Assembly: GCF_009741735.1 (NCBI RefSeq)
Contig: NZ_WHOH01000003.1
Location: 1,240,001 to 1,304,000 of the forward strand
Length of the DNA: 64,000 bases
Source of the DNA: Lentibacillus sp. JNUCC-1
GTDB taxonomy: Bacteria; Bacillota; Bacilli; Bacillales; Amphibacillaceae
Reading direction: 5' to 3'
Part shown: positions 9,612-18,788 of the stretch, in pieces
How positions within the stretch are numbered: position 1 is the stretch's first letter
Layout: the number at the start of each line of letters is the position of its first letter
The notes under the pieces: model-generated
Database searches by the model: none
Told to the model about the DNA's origin: nothing
What the model saw: only the letters and a program-made list of their open reading frames with translations
Program-made: the position numbers and the translations under genes

Positions 9612-9872
9612 GTGAGCCATTCACAAAAAAACGTTTTTGACAACATTCAAAATAACTCTAACATTAATCCAGACGAAATTTATAAAGTCGCGAACTCAGT
9701 AAAAAACGCAGACTTTTCAGATGAAACAACAGTAAGAAATCTTGTTAGGCGCCTGTCAAAAATGGCTAATAAACCGATATCGAAAGAAAAAGAAGATCAA
9801 ATTGTTGCTTCAATTATTAACAAAGATGTTCCGATGAATATGCAATCATTAAGCAACATCTTTAAAAATTAG
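9612..9872 (+). CDS. spoVIF: Stage VI sporulation protein F-like (SpoVIF)
   Basis: 86 residues from GTG 9612, preceded by AAGGAGGAGA. It matches the SpoVIF family: an N-terminal 'VFDNIQNNSNI' segment, then IYKVANSVKNADFSDE, TVRNLVRRLSKMA and SKEKEDQIVASI. In B. subtilis SpoVIF is a sigma-K-dependent protein needed for normal spore coat assembly. There it sits elsewhere in the chromosome; here it lies between gpsA and yphE. Confidence 0.8.
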   Translation: MSHSQKNVFDNIQNNSNINPDEIYKVANSVKNADFSDETTVRNLVRRLSKMANKPISKEKEDQIVASIINKDVPMNMQSLSNIFKN

Positions 9873-9972
9873 TCTGACTGGGCAAGTGATGATACAATGT
9901 GCTGCGATTGAGCATAATATAAATCGTACAAGGATTTATGGGTAGAACTGTGTTGGATGTTATTTGGTCAAC

Positions 9973-10006
9973 CGAGATGAAGCTCATTCGCCCGCTTCAT
10001 CTCGGA
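9973..10006. repeat. Perfect 12-bp inverted repeat (hairpin)
   Basis: CCGAGATGAAGC (9973-9984) pairs perfectly with GCTTCATCTCGG (9995-10006) across a 10-base loop. Only a weak T tract (ATATTTTGTT) follows. It may terminate spoVIF transcription or be an operator; it lies 27 bases before a second, clearer terminator. Confidence 0.7.
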
Positions 10007-10032
10007 TATTTTGTTAAATGTGCATATATCTG

Positions 10033-10063
10033 AAGAGACAAGCATATTGTCTCTTGTTTTTTT
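10033..10063 (+). terminator. Rho-independent terminator upstream of yphE
   Basis: AAGAGACAA and TTGTCTCTT form a perfect 9-bp stem with a five-base loop, followed by GTTTTTTT. A TATAAT (10068-10073) directly after it may be the -10 of the yphE promoter. Confidence 0.8.
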
Positions 10064-10108
10064 ATGTTATAATACTTATGTTAACGACGTGTAGTTAGGG
10101 TGAGAACA

Positions 10109-10305
10109 ATGAGTGAGGCAGGATTAAAGGAACTGATTTCATTTGGGGCATTGGCCTCTTGATTTTGGCACTTGTTTTAATACAATTAAGTCGAAGAAAA
10201 TTGTCAGGGGTGCTGGCAGGGGTAACGGCTTTTTTCGCTTATATTTCTCTGATCATTGGCGGGCTGTTTGTCTTATATGTGGTATTCAGCGGGCCAACCA
10301 TATAG
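10109..10305 (+). pseudogene. yphE: YphE-like DUF2768 membrane protein, frameshifted
   Basis: ATG 10109 reads MSEAGLKELISFG and then hits a stop within five codons. The next frame continues as IGLLILALVLIQLSRRKL, then a second hydrophobic segment (AGVTAFFAYISLIIGGLF) ending SGPTI at 10305. Restoring one G in the run at 10145-10148 gives a ~65-residue protein with two membrane spans, matching the DUF2768/YphE family in its usual place between gpsA and spoIVA. Function unknown. Confidence 0.75.
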
Positions 10306-10321
10306 CACCAGGAGGTTTACC

Positions 10322-11046
10322 ATGAAGCGGTCATATATAACAATAATACTATTACTTATTTTGATGATGATCTTAAACGGATGTATGTTTCCGGAAAGTG
10401 AAAAAAGAAAAATTCAACACCGAATGAAGATCAGCTGCAAATGGTCCAGACCGCAGTTGATCAGTTTCGTGAACAGACAGATGGACTGCTCCCTATAAGA
10501 ACAAAACCGAACGAGACACCAATTTTCCAAAAGTACCTGATTGATTTTGCCCAGTTAAAAGAACGCAATCTATTGACCGAGATTCCAGGAAATGCATTTG
10601 AGAATGGTGGCGTGTATACGTATGCCATCATTTATCCTGAAACAGATCCACAGGTCAAACTGATCGATTTGCGCCTTTCAGAAGAAATCAGGCGCATTAA
10701 CCTGAAGTTGGATATGTATCGGGACGAGCATCTCTATCCACCTTATGGCAGTCAGATTGCAGATGGTGTGTTCCAAATCAACTATAAAAAGCTTGGTTTA
10801 GAGGAGCCACCTCATGTCGTCAGTCCTTTTTCCAATGTTAATCTTCCAATCGTAATGGATACAACAGGATCACTCTATATCGACTATCGGATTGATTTAA
10901 ATAAAGCACTTGAAGAACAAGAACATAACTACCAGGAAAAAGACGATATCAGATATATCCTTGCAGAAACATCTCCATTTCTGCCAGCCTATTCGTTACC
11001 TTATACAGTAGAAAATGGTGAACCTGTTTTTATGGCGGAAAAATAA
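10322..11046 (+). pseudogene. yphF: YphF-like lipoprotein, frameshifted
   Basis: ATG 10322 (after AGGAGG) starts a lipoprotein signal peptide ending in the lipobox LNGC. After ~28 codons the frame drifts into a non-homologous tail. From about 10413 another frame reads NSTPNEDQLQMVQTAVDQF and runs intact to 11046. One more A in the A-rich stretch 10401-10412 joins them into ~240 residues, as expected for YphF. It sits just before spoIVA as in B. subtilis. Role unknown; the lipobox implies anchoring to the outer face of the membrane. Confidence 0.8.
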
Positions 11047-11064
11047 TATATATCAGGCATATTA

Positions 11065-11104
11065 AGTCTCTTGATACATATAGTGTGTCAAGAGGCTTTT
11101 TTAA
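11065..11104 (+). terminator. Rho-independent terminator after yphF
   Basis: A 14-bp stem with two G.U pairs (AGTCTCTTGATACA with TGTGTCAAGAGGCT) is followed by a T tract. Confidence 0.8.
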
Positions 11105-11176
11105 TGAGTACAGCCAGGCTGCATATATGTCTAAAGGGCGAAAAGGAAGTTTTAACCGTCTTTTACACATATTTAA

Positions 11177-11207
11177 GTCATATTGTGATAGGACAACATC
11201 ATAGAAT
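11177..11207 (+). promoter_or_regulatory. Candidate sigma-E promoter for spoIVA
   Basis: GTCATATT (11177-11184), a 15-base spacer and CATAGAAT (11200-11207) fit the mother-cell sigma-E consensus well. The site is about 65 bases before spoIVA, which is sigma-E-dependent in B. subtilis. Confidence 0.6.
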
Positions 11208-11272
11208 TGTAATGTCAATTCATCGAGATTGTTTTTAACACTATTCGGCAAAGGAGATCGGGAGGGGATCGT

Positions 11273-12751
11273 TTGGAACGGGTTGATATTTTTAGTGATA
11301 TTTCGAAGCGCACAAATGGTGATATTTATCTAGGAATTGTTGGTGCTGTCCGGACAGGCAAATCTACTTTCATTAAGAAGTTTATGGAATTGGTTGTCTT
11401 GCCTGGCATTGAAGAAGAAGGGGCGCGGAACAGAGCACATGATGAACTGCCCCAAAGTGCAGCAGGGCGCACCATTATGACAACTGAGCCTAAATTTGTT
11501 CCGAATCAAGCAGTTTCGGTGCAAGTGGATGAGGGGCTTGATGTAAATGTCAGATTAGTGGATTGTGTGGGGTATGCAGTTGAAGGCGCGAAAGGTTTTG
11601 AAGATGAGAATGGTCCGAGAATGATTCATACACCTTGGTATGAGGAACCTATTCCGTTTCATGATGCAGCTGAAATCGGAACACGGAAAGTCATTCAAGA
11701 ACATTCAACCATCGGGGTTATTGTAACTACAGATGGATCAATTGGTGATCTGCCGCGTTCAGATTATGAACCAGCAGAAGCAAGAGTTGTTGAGGAATTG
11801 AAAGAAGTAGGCAAACCATTTATCATGGTGGTTAATTCGGTTCGACCAACAAGTCAGGAAACTGAACTGCTCAGACAGGAACTGGCGGAAACCTATGATA
11901 TACCAGTTCTGGCTATGAGCGTTGAAACGATGGAAGAACATGATGTCTATAATGTGTTGCGGGAAGCATTGTATGAGTTTCCTGTCCTGGAAGTAAACGT
12001 TAATCTGCCCAGTTGGGTAATGGTACTCCGTGAAGATCATTGGCTGCGGCAAAATTATCAGGAAGCTATTCAAAACACCGTTCAGAATATTAAAAGGCTC
12101 AGAGACGTCGATTCAATCATGGGTGACTTTGATGAGTATGAATACATTGAACGGGCGAATCTCGCTGGTATGGAGCTTGGGGAAGGAATTGCTGAAATAG
12201 ACTTACATGCTCCAGATGCATTATATGATCATATTCTGAAAGAAATTGTAGGGGAAGAAATACGGGGGAAAGATCATTTGCTGGAGCTGATGCAGGATTT
12301 TGCGCATGCTAAAAGGGAATATGATCAGGTCTCAGGAGCTTTGCAAATGGTGAAACAAACTGGCTATGGCATTGCAGCTCCGACTCTTGAAGACATGGTC
12401 CTGGATGAACCTGAAATTATCAGGCAAGGCTCAAGGTATGGTGTTCGGTTGAAAGCAGTAGCACCATCCATTCATATGTTAAAGGTGGAAGTGGAGTCGG
12501 AATTCGCCCCCATCATCGGAACAGAGAAACAAAGTGAAGAGCTGGTGCGGTATCTGATGCAGGATTTTGAAGATGACCCTTTATCAATATGGGAATCGGA
12601 TATCTTTGGCAGATCATTGAGTTCAATTGTGAGGGAAGGGATTCAAGGGAAAATTTCTCTCATGCCAGAACATACCAGATATAAACTAAAAGAAACATTG
12701 GAGCGAATGATTAATGAAGGCTCGAGAGGCTTGATTGCGATCATTTTATAA
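11273..12751 (+). CDS. spoIVA: Stage IV sporulation protein A (SpoIVA ATPase)
   Basis: 492 residues, exactly the B. subtilis length, starting at TTG 11273 after GGGAGGGG. It is the ATPase that polymerises on the forespore surface to form the coat basement layer. The Walker A motif GAVRTGKST lies near residues 24-32, the switch region holds LVDCVGYAVEGAKG, and the C-terminal end RGLIAIIL matches the SpoVM-interacting tail. Highly conserved throughout. Confidence 0.98.
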   Translation: MERVDIFSDISKRTNGDIYLGIVGAVRTGKSTFIKKFMELVVLPGIEEEGARNRAHDELPQSAAGRTIMTTEPKFVPNQAVSVQVDEGLDVNVRLVDCVGYAVEGAKGFEDENGPRMIHTPWYEEPIPFHDAAEIGTRKVIQEHSTIGVIVTTDGSIGDLPRSDYEPAEARVVEELKEVGKPFIMVVNSVRPTSQETELLRQELAETYDIPVLAMSVETMEEHDVYNVLREALYEFPVLEVNVNLPSWVMVLREDHWLRQNYQEAIQNTVQNIKRLRDVDSIMGDFDEYEYIERANLAGMELGEGIAEIDLHAPDALYDHILKEIVGEEIRGKDHLLELMQDFAHAKREYDQVSGALQMVKQTGYGIAAPTLEDMVLDEPEIIRQGSRYGVRLKAVAPSIHMLKVEVESEFAPIIGTEKQSEELVRYLMQDFEDDPLSIWESDIFGRSLSSIVREGIQGKISLMPEHTRYKLKETLERMINEGSRGLIAIIL

Positions 12752-12755
12752 ACAT

Positions 12756-12787
12756 AAAAAGCAGCTGGTGTACAGCTGCTTTTTTTA
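12756..12787 (+). terminator. Rho-independent terminator after spoIVA
   Basis: AGCAGCTG and CAGCTGCT form a perfect stem with loop GTGTA, flanked by A and T runs. The ~260 bases from here to hbs hold no gene I can support; they should contain the hbs promoter. Confidence 0.9.
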
Positions 12788-13046
12788 CGTTTATATAAGA
12801 GAGATCAGGGGTACATAAAGAGAACGAATCATGATAAATGAGTTCACTATAAAGAATAATATGCTAAAAATGGCATGAAAACCAAAAAAAGTGCGGTTTA
12901 ATGTTGAATTTTAAGTGAAACTCAGTTATGATAATCGTTGTCAACCATTGATTTGAATAGGTTTGACGTATAAAAATGAGAAAAACAGTGAACAAATGAT
13001 GATAAGATTTATTTGTTCTGATTTCAATTGGGAGGAGGTGAATGTC

Positions 13047-13319
13047 ATGAACAAAACAGATCTTGTTAATGCAGTAGCTGAGCAAAGCGACCTGTCAAAA
13101 AAGGATGCTGCGAAAGCGGTTGACGCTGTTTTCGATTCTGTCATGGATTCACTTAAAAAAGGTGAAAAAGTACAGCTGATCGGCTTCGGTAACTTCGAAG
13201 TACGTGAGCGTTCTGCTCGTAAAGGCCGTAACCCACAGACAGGCGAAGAAATTGAAATTCCAGCAAGTAAAGTTCCTGCTTTCAAACCAGGAAAAGCCCT
13301 AAAAGACGCTGTTAAATAA
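13047..13319 (+). CDS. hbs: DNA-binding protein HU
   Basis: 90 residues from ATG 13047, preceded by GGGAGGAGGTG; an upstream in-frame start is rejected. The HU signature [18 protein letters not shown] and the C-terminal [12 protein letters not shown] are present. It is a histone-like dimer that compacts the nucleoid and is usually essential in Bacillus. Same position as in B. subtilis, after spoIVA. Confidence 0.97.
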   Translation: MNKTDLVNAVAEQSDLSKKDAAKAVDAVFDSVMDSLKKGEKVQLIGFGNFEVRERSARKGRNPQTGEEIEIPASKVPAFKPGKALKDAVK

Positions 13320-13338
13320 TAGCTACATAGGGTAATGA

Positions 13339-13365
13339 GGGGTGCGTAAATACGTGCCCCTTTTT
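13339..13365 (+). terminator. Rho-independent terminator after hbs
   Basis: GGGGTGCGTA pairs with TACGTGCCCC (two wobble pairs) and is followed by TTTTT. Confidence 0.75.
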
Positions 13366-13415
13366 ATATGCCTCTTATGTACGAGAGTGAACAAGCAATA
13401 AGGGAGTGATAACGG

Positions 13416-13637
13416 ATGGATTCAGAAAATCAAAATGAATTTTTTGTGATTAAGGCTCTTGAGGATGGTGTTAACGTCATTGGACTGACAAGGGGAACAG
13501 ATACCAGATTCCACCATTCTGAAAAACTTGACAGAAATGAAGTTATGATTGCTCAATTTACCGAACATACATCAGCTGTGAAGATCAGGGGTAAGGCATT
13601 GATTCAAACCAAACATGGTGAAGTGGCAACTGATTAG
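13416..13637 (+). CDS. mtrB: Tryptophan RNA-binding attenuator protein (TRAP)
   Basis: 73 residues, the normal TRAP length. Conserved segments include [19 protein letters not shown], the tryptophan pocket region [11 protein letters not shown] and the RNA-contact region [13 protein letters not shown]. The protein forms an 11-subunit ring that binds (G/U)AG repeats in trp mRNAs when loaded with tryptophan. In B. subtilis it follows folE (mtrA); folE is absent here, and no trp operon lies in the window, so its targets must be elsewhere. Confidence 0.95.
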   Translation: MDSENQNEFFVIKALEDGVNVIGLTRGTDTRFHHSEKLDRNEVMIAQFTEHTSAVKIRGKALIQTKHGEVATD

Positions 13638-13730
13638 TTTCTCCTGTCGGCTTGTTTTTTATACTGTTAGTCCTTTTGGTTATGTGCTATAATAGCGAAA
13701 GACATAACTAGAATAAAGGGCCGTGATCAG

Positions 13731-14519
13731 ATGCAGACTTCCATCATCACAATGGAGGACATGAAGAAAGAAATTCAGGCAACTATAAAACAGTCATTTT
13801 TAGAACAATATATCCAAGCGCCCGTTGATGAAGAAAAACTGTTCGTGCTGATCGCGATCATGAATGATATAAAACTGCCCACATACCGTAAAGTTCAGTA
13901 TATCCTTGCTGTAACCCTTATACAGACCGCGCTTGACGCACACGATTTGGTGCGTGTGAAGGGTGAAGCCTCTGAACAACCTTTCTCTGTACAGGATCAA
14001 CTAACGGTCCTGGCCGGTGACTATTACAGTGGGCTGTATTATTTTTTGTTATCGAAAATAGATGATCTTCGAATGGTCAGACAGCTTGCTACAGCAATTA
14101 AGGATATTAATGAAGAAAAAATGGCCTTGTTGTATGGCGACACAGAGACCCTACACAAGCGTGTACAACGCCTTAAACGAATTGAGACGCTTCTTATTAC
14201 GCGTGTCGTTCAACATATCGGATGCGAATATATAGCACCTTTGGCGGAAGAATGGGTGCTTGCTGCAGTTTTAATAAAAGAAAGAGAAGATCTTGAAAAA
14301 TACGGGAAGTCAAAATGGTTCTGTGGTCTGAAACAGAGCGGTGGAAGTTTTGATCGTGTGAGTTTAATCGGACATCTTAGTGACTGGATTGATGAATGTT
14401 TACAGTATACCAAAAGCGATCTGCCTTTAAGAATTCAGGAGAATATGCGCAGGGAGCCATATCATTCCCGCTTATATCGTGAACTGTGTGGACTGGAACT
14501 AAACAAGGAAGAAGGATAA
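13731..14519 (+). CDS. hepS: Heptaprenyl diphosphate synthase component I
   Basis: 262 residues, similar to B. subtilis HepS (~251). It is the small non-catalytic subunit that, with HepT, makes the C35 side chain of menaquinone-7. The family signature is a helical domain with a 'VLAGDYYSGLYYFLLSK' stretch. A TATAAT at 13688-13693 is a plausible -10. It is followed by menG and hepT in the standard hepS-menG-hepT order. Confidence 0.93.
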   Translation: MQTSIITMEDMKKEIQATIKQSFLEQYIQAPVDEEKLFVLIAIMNDIKLPTYRKVQYILAVTLIQTALDAHDLVRVKGEASEQPFSVQDQLTVLAGDYYSGLYYFLLSKIDDLRMVRQLATAIKDINEEKMALLYGDTETLHKRVQRLKRIETLLITRVVQHIGCEYIAPLAEEWVLAAVLIKEREDLEKYGKSKWFCGLKQSGGSFDRVSLIGHLSDWIDECLQYTKSDLPLRIQENMRREPYHSRLYRELCGLELNKEEG

Positions 14520-14522
14520 ACA

Positions 14523-15230
14523 TTGACAGAACCATCAAAAGAGGAACGCGTGCATCACGTATTTGAAAAAATATATGGTAAATATGATGTTATGAACTCC
14601 ATTATATCTTTTCAGCGCCATAAAGCCTGGCGTAAAGATGTGATGAAACGTATGAACATCGAACCGGGGGCCAGTGCATTAGACGTATGTTCCGGAACCG
14701 GCGATTGGGCAATTGCAATAGCGGACGTTGTTGGCCCCGAGGGCTCTGTTATTGGGCTGGATTTCAGCAAAAACATGTTATCGGTTGCTGAAGAGAAAAG
14801 AGAGCATTTCGATATTCAACAACTCAGCTTCCTGCATGGAAATGCAATGGAACTACCGTTTGCCGACGATACATTTGACTATGTTACAATTGGTTTTGGT
14901 TTAAGAAATGTGCCGGACTACCATACGGTGCTCAAAGAAATGTATCGCGTAGTAAAACCGGGTGGCATAGTGGTTTGTCTTGAAACATCACAACCTTCAT
15001 TAATTGGTTTCAGACAACTTTATTATTTTTATTTTCGTTTTATAATGCCCATGTTTGGTAAATTATTTGCCAAAAGCTACAAAGAATATGCTTGGCTCCA
15101 TGAATCCGCAAAAGATTTTCCTGACAAAAAAAGACTCAAAAAAATGTTTCTGAATGCTGGCTTTGACCGTGTGGATGTCAAAAGCTACACAGGCGGTGTG
15201 GCAGCTATGCACATGGCCTTTAAACAATAA
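14523..15230 (+). CDS. menG: Demethylmenaquinone methyltransferase MenG (MenH/UbiE family)
   Basis: 235 residues from TTG 14523, four bases after hepS. SAM-binding motif I is [15 protein letters not shown], followed by GLDFSKNML and the UbiE-type segment [14 protein letters not shown]. It methylates demethylmenaquinone as the last step of menaquinone synthesis. It lies between the two subunits of the prenyl synthase that makes its substrate's tail. Confidence 0.95.
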   Translation: MTEPSKEERVHHVFEKIYGKYDVMNSIISFQRHKAWRKDVMKRMNIEPGASALDVCSGTGDWAIAIADVVGPEGSVIGLDFSKNMLSVAEEKREHFDIQQLSFLHGNAMELPFADDTFDYVTIGFGLRNVPDYHTVLKEMYRVVKPGGIVVCLETSQPSLIGFRQLYYFYFRFIMPMFGKLFAKSYKEYAWLHESAKDFPDKKRLKKMFLNAGFDRVDVKSYTGGVAAMHMAFKQ

Positions 15231-15267
15231 CAGCCATGGAGGCCTGCATTTATAAAAGGTGACCTGC

Positions 15268-16239
15268 ATGAAACTAACCAAAACATATGGATACTTAAAA
15301 AAAGACCTCACAATGATTGAGGAAGCCTTGAATGAAGCAATTGATGCTGATCACCCGGTTCTTAAAAAAGCTTCAGTCCAATTACTGGAAGCGGGAGGAA
15401 AACGGATACGCCCAGTTTTTGTCCTATTATCCGCTCGTATGGGTGATTATGATGAAGAGAAGGTTAAGACCGTGGCAGTATCTCTTGAATTGATTCACAT
15501 GGCCTCTCTGGTACATGATGATGTAATCGATGATGCAGATTTGCGCCGGGGCAAACCAACTGTCAAGCATACATATGATAATAAAGTTGCCATGTATATG
15601 GGGGACTTTATTCTTGCACGCGCACTGGAAAATATGACTTCTATCTCCAAACCGGAAGTTCACCGCCTGCTGTCTCACGCTATGGTGGAACTTGCTCTTG
15701 GGGAAGTTGAACAAATTAAAGACAAATTTAACTTAGATCAGAATTTACGCCATTATTTGCGGCGTATTAAACGTAAGACCGCCTTACTTATTGCAACAAG
15801 CTGCAAACTGGGTGCCATTGTCTCAGATGTACCAGCCCACGAGGCGCGTCAGCTGTATAAATATGGCTATTATATAGGCATGTCTTATCAAATTATAGAT
15901 GATATCCTTGACTTTACATCAAATGAGAAAGTTTTAGGGAAGCCGGCAGGTCATGATCTGCTACAAGGTCATATTACGCTGCCGATTCTATATGCAATGG
16001 AAGATTCACATTTTAAACATGAGCTGATTAAAGCGGGGACAAGTCAGGGGCATATCACTTCTGATCACATAGACCACTTAATGGAAGCCTTTCATCAGAC
16101 GGACGCTATTGCCAGATCTTATGCTCTGAGTGATCGTTATTTGCAGAAGGCACAATCCTCATTGGATATCTTTCCTGCTTCAAAAACAAAGGAAACAATG
16201 CAGAATATCGCTCAATTTATTGGCAGTCGCCGTTCATAG
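15268..16239 (+). CDS. hepT: Heptaprenyl diphosphate synthase component II
   Basis: 323 residues from ATG 15268 (ribosome site AAAAGGTGA; the upstream alternative start is rejected). Both Asp-rich motifs of trans-prenyltransferases are present: DDVIDDADLRRG and DDILDFT, with GGKRIRP near the N-terminus. It elongates farnesyl diphosphate to heptaprenyl diphosphate together with HepS. Confidence 0.96.
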   Translation: MKLTKTYGYLKKDLTMIEEALNEAIDADHPVLKKASVQLLEAGGKRIRPVFVLLSARMGDYDEEKVKTVAVSLELIHMASLVHDDVIDDADLRRGKPTVKHTYDNKVAMYMGDFILARALENMTSISKPEVHRLLSHAMVELALGEVEQIKDKFNLDQNLRHYLRRIKRKTALLIATSCKLGAIVSDVPAHEARQLYKYGYYIGMSYQIIDDILDFTSNEKVLGKPAGHDLLQGHITLPILYAMEDSHFKHELIKAGTSQGHITSDHIDHLMEAFHQTDAIARSYALSDRYLQKAQSSLDIFPASKTKETMQNIAQFIGSRRS

Positions 16240-16319
16240 TCCTGATGTTTGTCATATGGAAGGATATTTGATAGAATCTAAAAGGCTGTACCAATATATA
16301 CAAATGATGAGGTGTAATA

Positions 16320-16766
16320 ATGGAAAAGACATTTTTAATGATTAAACCAGACGGCGTACAACGCAATCTGATCGGCGACATTGTATCTCGTTTTGAACAA
16401 AAAGGTTTTACACTTGTCGGAGGTAAACTGATGCAAATTACCAATGAACTCGCACAAACACATTATGGGGAGCATAAAGAACGCCCATTTTTTGGTGAGT
16501 TGGTTGATTTTATTACTTCCGGACCGGTTTTTGCCATGGTTTGGGAAGGCGAGGACGTCATTAAAACTGCAAGAAATATGATGGGGCAGACAAATCCTCA
16601 AGAAGCTGCGCCTGGCACAGTTCGAGGAGACTACGGAATCACTGTGGGAAAAAATATTATTCACGGATCTGATTCTCCAGAGAGTGCTGAACGTGAAATC
16701 AAATTATTTTTTGATGAACAAGAGCTCGTCAGCTATCAAAAACAACTGAACGATTGGATTTACTAA
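16320..16766 (+). CDS. ndk: Nucleoside diphosphate kinase
   Basis: 148 residues. Starts with [18 protein letters not shown]. The phosphohistidine lies in the NIIHGSDS signature (H near residue 115). It balances NTP pools. Standard location between hepT and cheR. Confidence 0.97.
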   Translation: MEKTFLMIKPDGVQRNLIGDIVSRFEQKGFTLVGGKLMQITNELAQTHYGEHKERPFFGELVDFITSGPVFAMVWEGEDVIKTARNMMGQTNPQEAAPGTVRGDYGITVGKNIIHGSDSPESAEREIKLFFDEQELVSYQKQLNDWIY

Positions 16767-16774
16767 AACCAAAG

Positions 16775-16801
16775 CCTCCGTTAAATACGGAGGTTTTCTT
16801 G
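16775..16801 (+). terminator. Rho-independent terminator after ndk
   Basis: CCTCCGT pairs with ACGGAGG (five-base loop), followed by TTTTCTT. Confidence 0.8.
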
Positions 16802-16854
16802 CATAAGGAGAGACTTTTTCAAAGATTATATAGAACGTAAGAGGAGAATGAACC

Positions 16855-17631
16855 GTGACAGAAGAATATACAGCGTTTATGTCTCGTATTAAGAAGAAAC
16901 TGGATATTGACCTTTCCTTATATAAAGAAGCCCAAATGAAGCGCAGATTAACATCTTTAAGAGACAAAAGAGGGTTTACCAGCTTTGACCTTTATTATAA
17001 GGCTCTGGATCGTGAGGAAGAATTACTCCACGAATTTATGGATCGGATCACGATTAACGTCTCTTCTTTCTTCCGTAATCCCAATCGTTGGGATGTTCTT
17101 GAAAAAAAAGTGCTACCTGAATTACTTAAAGAAAGGAAACATCTCAATATCTGGAGTGCAGCTTGTTCAACAGGGGAGGAACCGTATAGTTTAGCCATGG
17201 TGCTGAACAAACATTTCCCGGGTATTACAGCACATATTCTAGCGACAGATATTGATGACAACATCTTACATAAAGCAGAAACAGGCTTGTACACGAAACA
17301 AGCGATAACCGGTGTTCCAACAGATATGCAGCGGTTGTATTTCACTGAAACAAATGGCAACTATCGGGTACAAGATCAGTTGAGGGATATGATTACATTT
17401 AAAAGACATAACCTTCTTAAAGATTCTTACCCGAAACAGTTGGATTTGATTTTATGCAGGAATGTGCTCATTTATTTTACGGATACTGCGAAAGAGCATA
17501 TTTATAACAAGTTCAGCCAATCAATGACTCAGGGCGGAACGTTGTTCGTAGGAAGCACTGAGCAGATTTTCACACCGGAAAAATACGATATGCATCTTTT
17601 GGATACATTTTTTTATCAGAAAAACACATAA
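16855..17631 (+). CDS. cheR: Chemotaxis protein methyltransferase CheR
   Basis: 258 residues from GTG 16855. The N-terminal helical CheR_N domain includes FFRNPNRWDVLEK; the C-terminal SAM-binding domain includes WSAACSTGEEPYSLAM, ATDIDDNIL and DLILCRNVLIYF. It methylates glutamates of chemoreceptors for adaptation. It is isolated from other che genes, as in B. subtilis, where it also sits between ndk and the aro genes. Confidence 0.95.
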   Translation: MTEEYTAFMSRIKKKLDIDLSLYKEAQMKRRLTSLRDKRGFTSFDLYYKALDREEELLHEFMDRITINVSSFFRNPNRWDVLEKKVLPELLKERKHLNIWSAACSTGEEPYSLAMVLNKHFPGITAHILATDIDDNILHKAETGLYTKQAITGVPTDMQRLYFTETNGNYRVQDQLRDMITFKRHNLLKDSYPKQLDLILCRNVLIYFTDTAKEHIYNKFSQSMTQGGTLFVGSTEQIFTPEKYDMHLLDTFFYQKNT

Positions 17632-17661
17632 CGGGTTGCTTGAGTGGGGCAGGAGGTTCAA

Positions 17662-18726
17662 ATGGAGATTTTGCATATTAAATCAGAAAAAAGATCTTAT
17701 TCTATTTATATTGAGGAAAATATCCGATACCAAATTTCGAAATACGTGTCAAAAGATTATTCTAAGATTCTGGTGATCACAGATGCTCACGTCCAGAAAC
17801 ACTATTTACAGGATATCCTTGATGCCCTTCATGGCTACGCTGTTTCTTATGTTTCTTTGCATCCAGGAGAAGGAAGCAAAAGCTTTGAAGTGTATCAGCA
17901 GTTATTGACAACAGCATTGAATGAAAAGCTTGATCGGCACTCCCTCATTTTAACACTTGGAGGCGGTGTGGTGGGTGATATCGGCGGGTTTGTTGCTGCG
18001 ACCTACATGCGCGGCATTGATTATATACAGATGCCAACGACCATCCTTGCACATGACAGCAGTATAGGCGGGAAGGTTGGAATTAACCATGAACAAGGGA
18101 AAAACTTGATCGGCAGCTTTTATCCGCCCACTGCGGTTATTTATGATATCGCCACACTTCAAACATTAGAATCCAAAGACGTTCGGTCCGGTTATGCGGA
18201 ATTGCTGAAAGAAGCTTATCTATCCAGCCCAGTTTGGACAAAAGAATTGCTAAATTTAAATCTCAGAGATTTAAATTCTTCAGCGGTTCAGGCGCATATT
18301 GCCAAAGGTATAAAGGTAAAAGCAGCCATTGTTGAGGCAGATGAGTTTGAAACAGGCAAGAGAGCTTTCTTGAATTTCGGCCATACATTGGGCCACGCCA
18401 TTGAACATGCTGCAGATTTTAGGAATTATACTCATGGGGAAGCAGTTGCCATAGGGATGCTGTTTGCTCTTTTTGTAAGCGAAACGGTATTCAAAACGAC
18501 ATTAGGGTATAAACAATTATATAAGTGGATGGAAGAGAACCGGTTCCCGCTTAATCTTCCACATTTTGAAACAGAACGCTATTTGACTGCTATCCAAAAA
18601 GATAAAAAAACAACACGATCTGTCATAACGCTTGTGTTACTCCAAGATATAGGCAAACCGGTTTTAAAAGACTTTTCTGCTGAGGAACTCAGAGTGTATT
18701 TGAATAGATTCTATCAAAGATTATAG
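17662..18726 (+). CDS. aroB: 3-dehydroquinate synthase
   Basis: 354 residues from ATG 17662; the GTG at 17644 lies ahead of the GGAGG ribosome site. The NAD-binding segment LGGGVVGDIGGFVAATYMRG and the zinc-site stretch FGHTLGHAIEHA are present. It converts DAHP to 3-dehydroquinate in the shikimate pathway. In B. subtilis aroB is flanked by aroF upstream and aroH-trp-hisC-tyrA-aroE downstream; here both sides are missing and ypiA follows directly. Confidence 0.96.
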   Translation: MEILHIKSEKRSYSIYIEENIRYQISKYVSKDYSKILVITDAHVQKHYLQDILDALHGYAVSYVSLHPGEGSKSFEVYQQLLTTALNEKLDRHSLILTLGGGVVGDIGGFVAATYMRGIDYIQMPTTILAHDSSIGGKVGINHEQGKNLIGSFYPPTAVIYDIATLQTLESKDVRSGYAELLKEAYLSSPVWTKELLNLNLRDLNSSAVQAHIAKGIKVKAAIVEADEFETGKRAFLNFGHTLGHAIEHAADFRNYTHGEAVAIGMLFALFVSETVFKTTLGYKQLYKWMEENRFPLNLPHFETERYLTAIQKDKKTTRSVITLVLLQDIGKPVLKDFSAEELRVYLNRFYQRL

Positions 18727-18788
18727 CTTCTTTTGAGAAAAAGAGAACACGAATTATAGCCTCATTCGGTATAGAAAGGACGTTGTAA

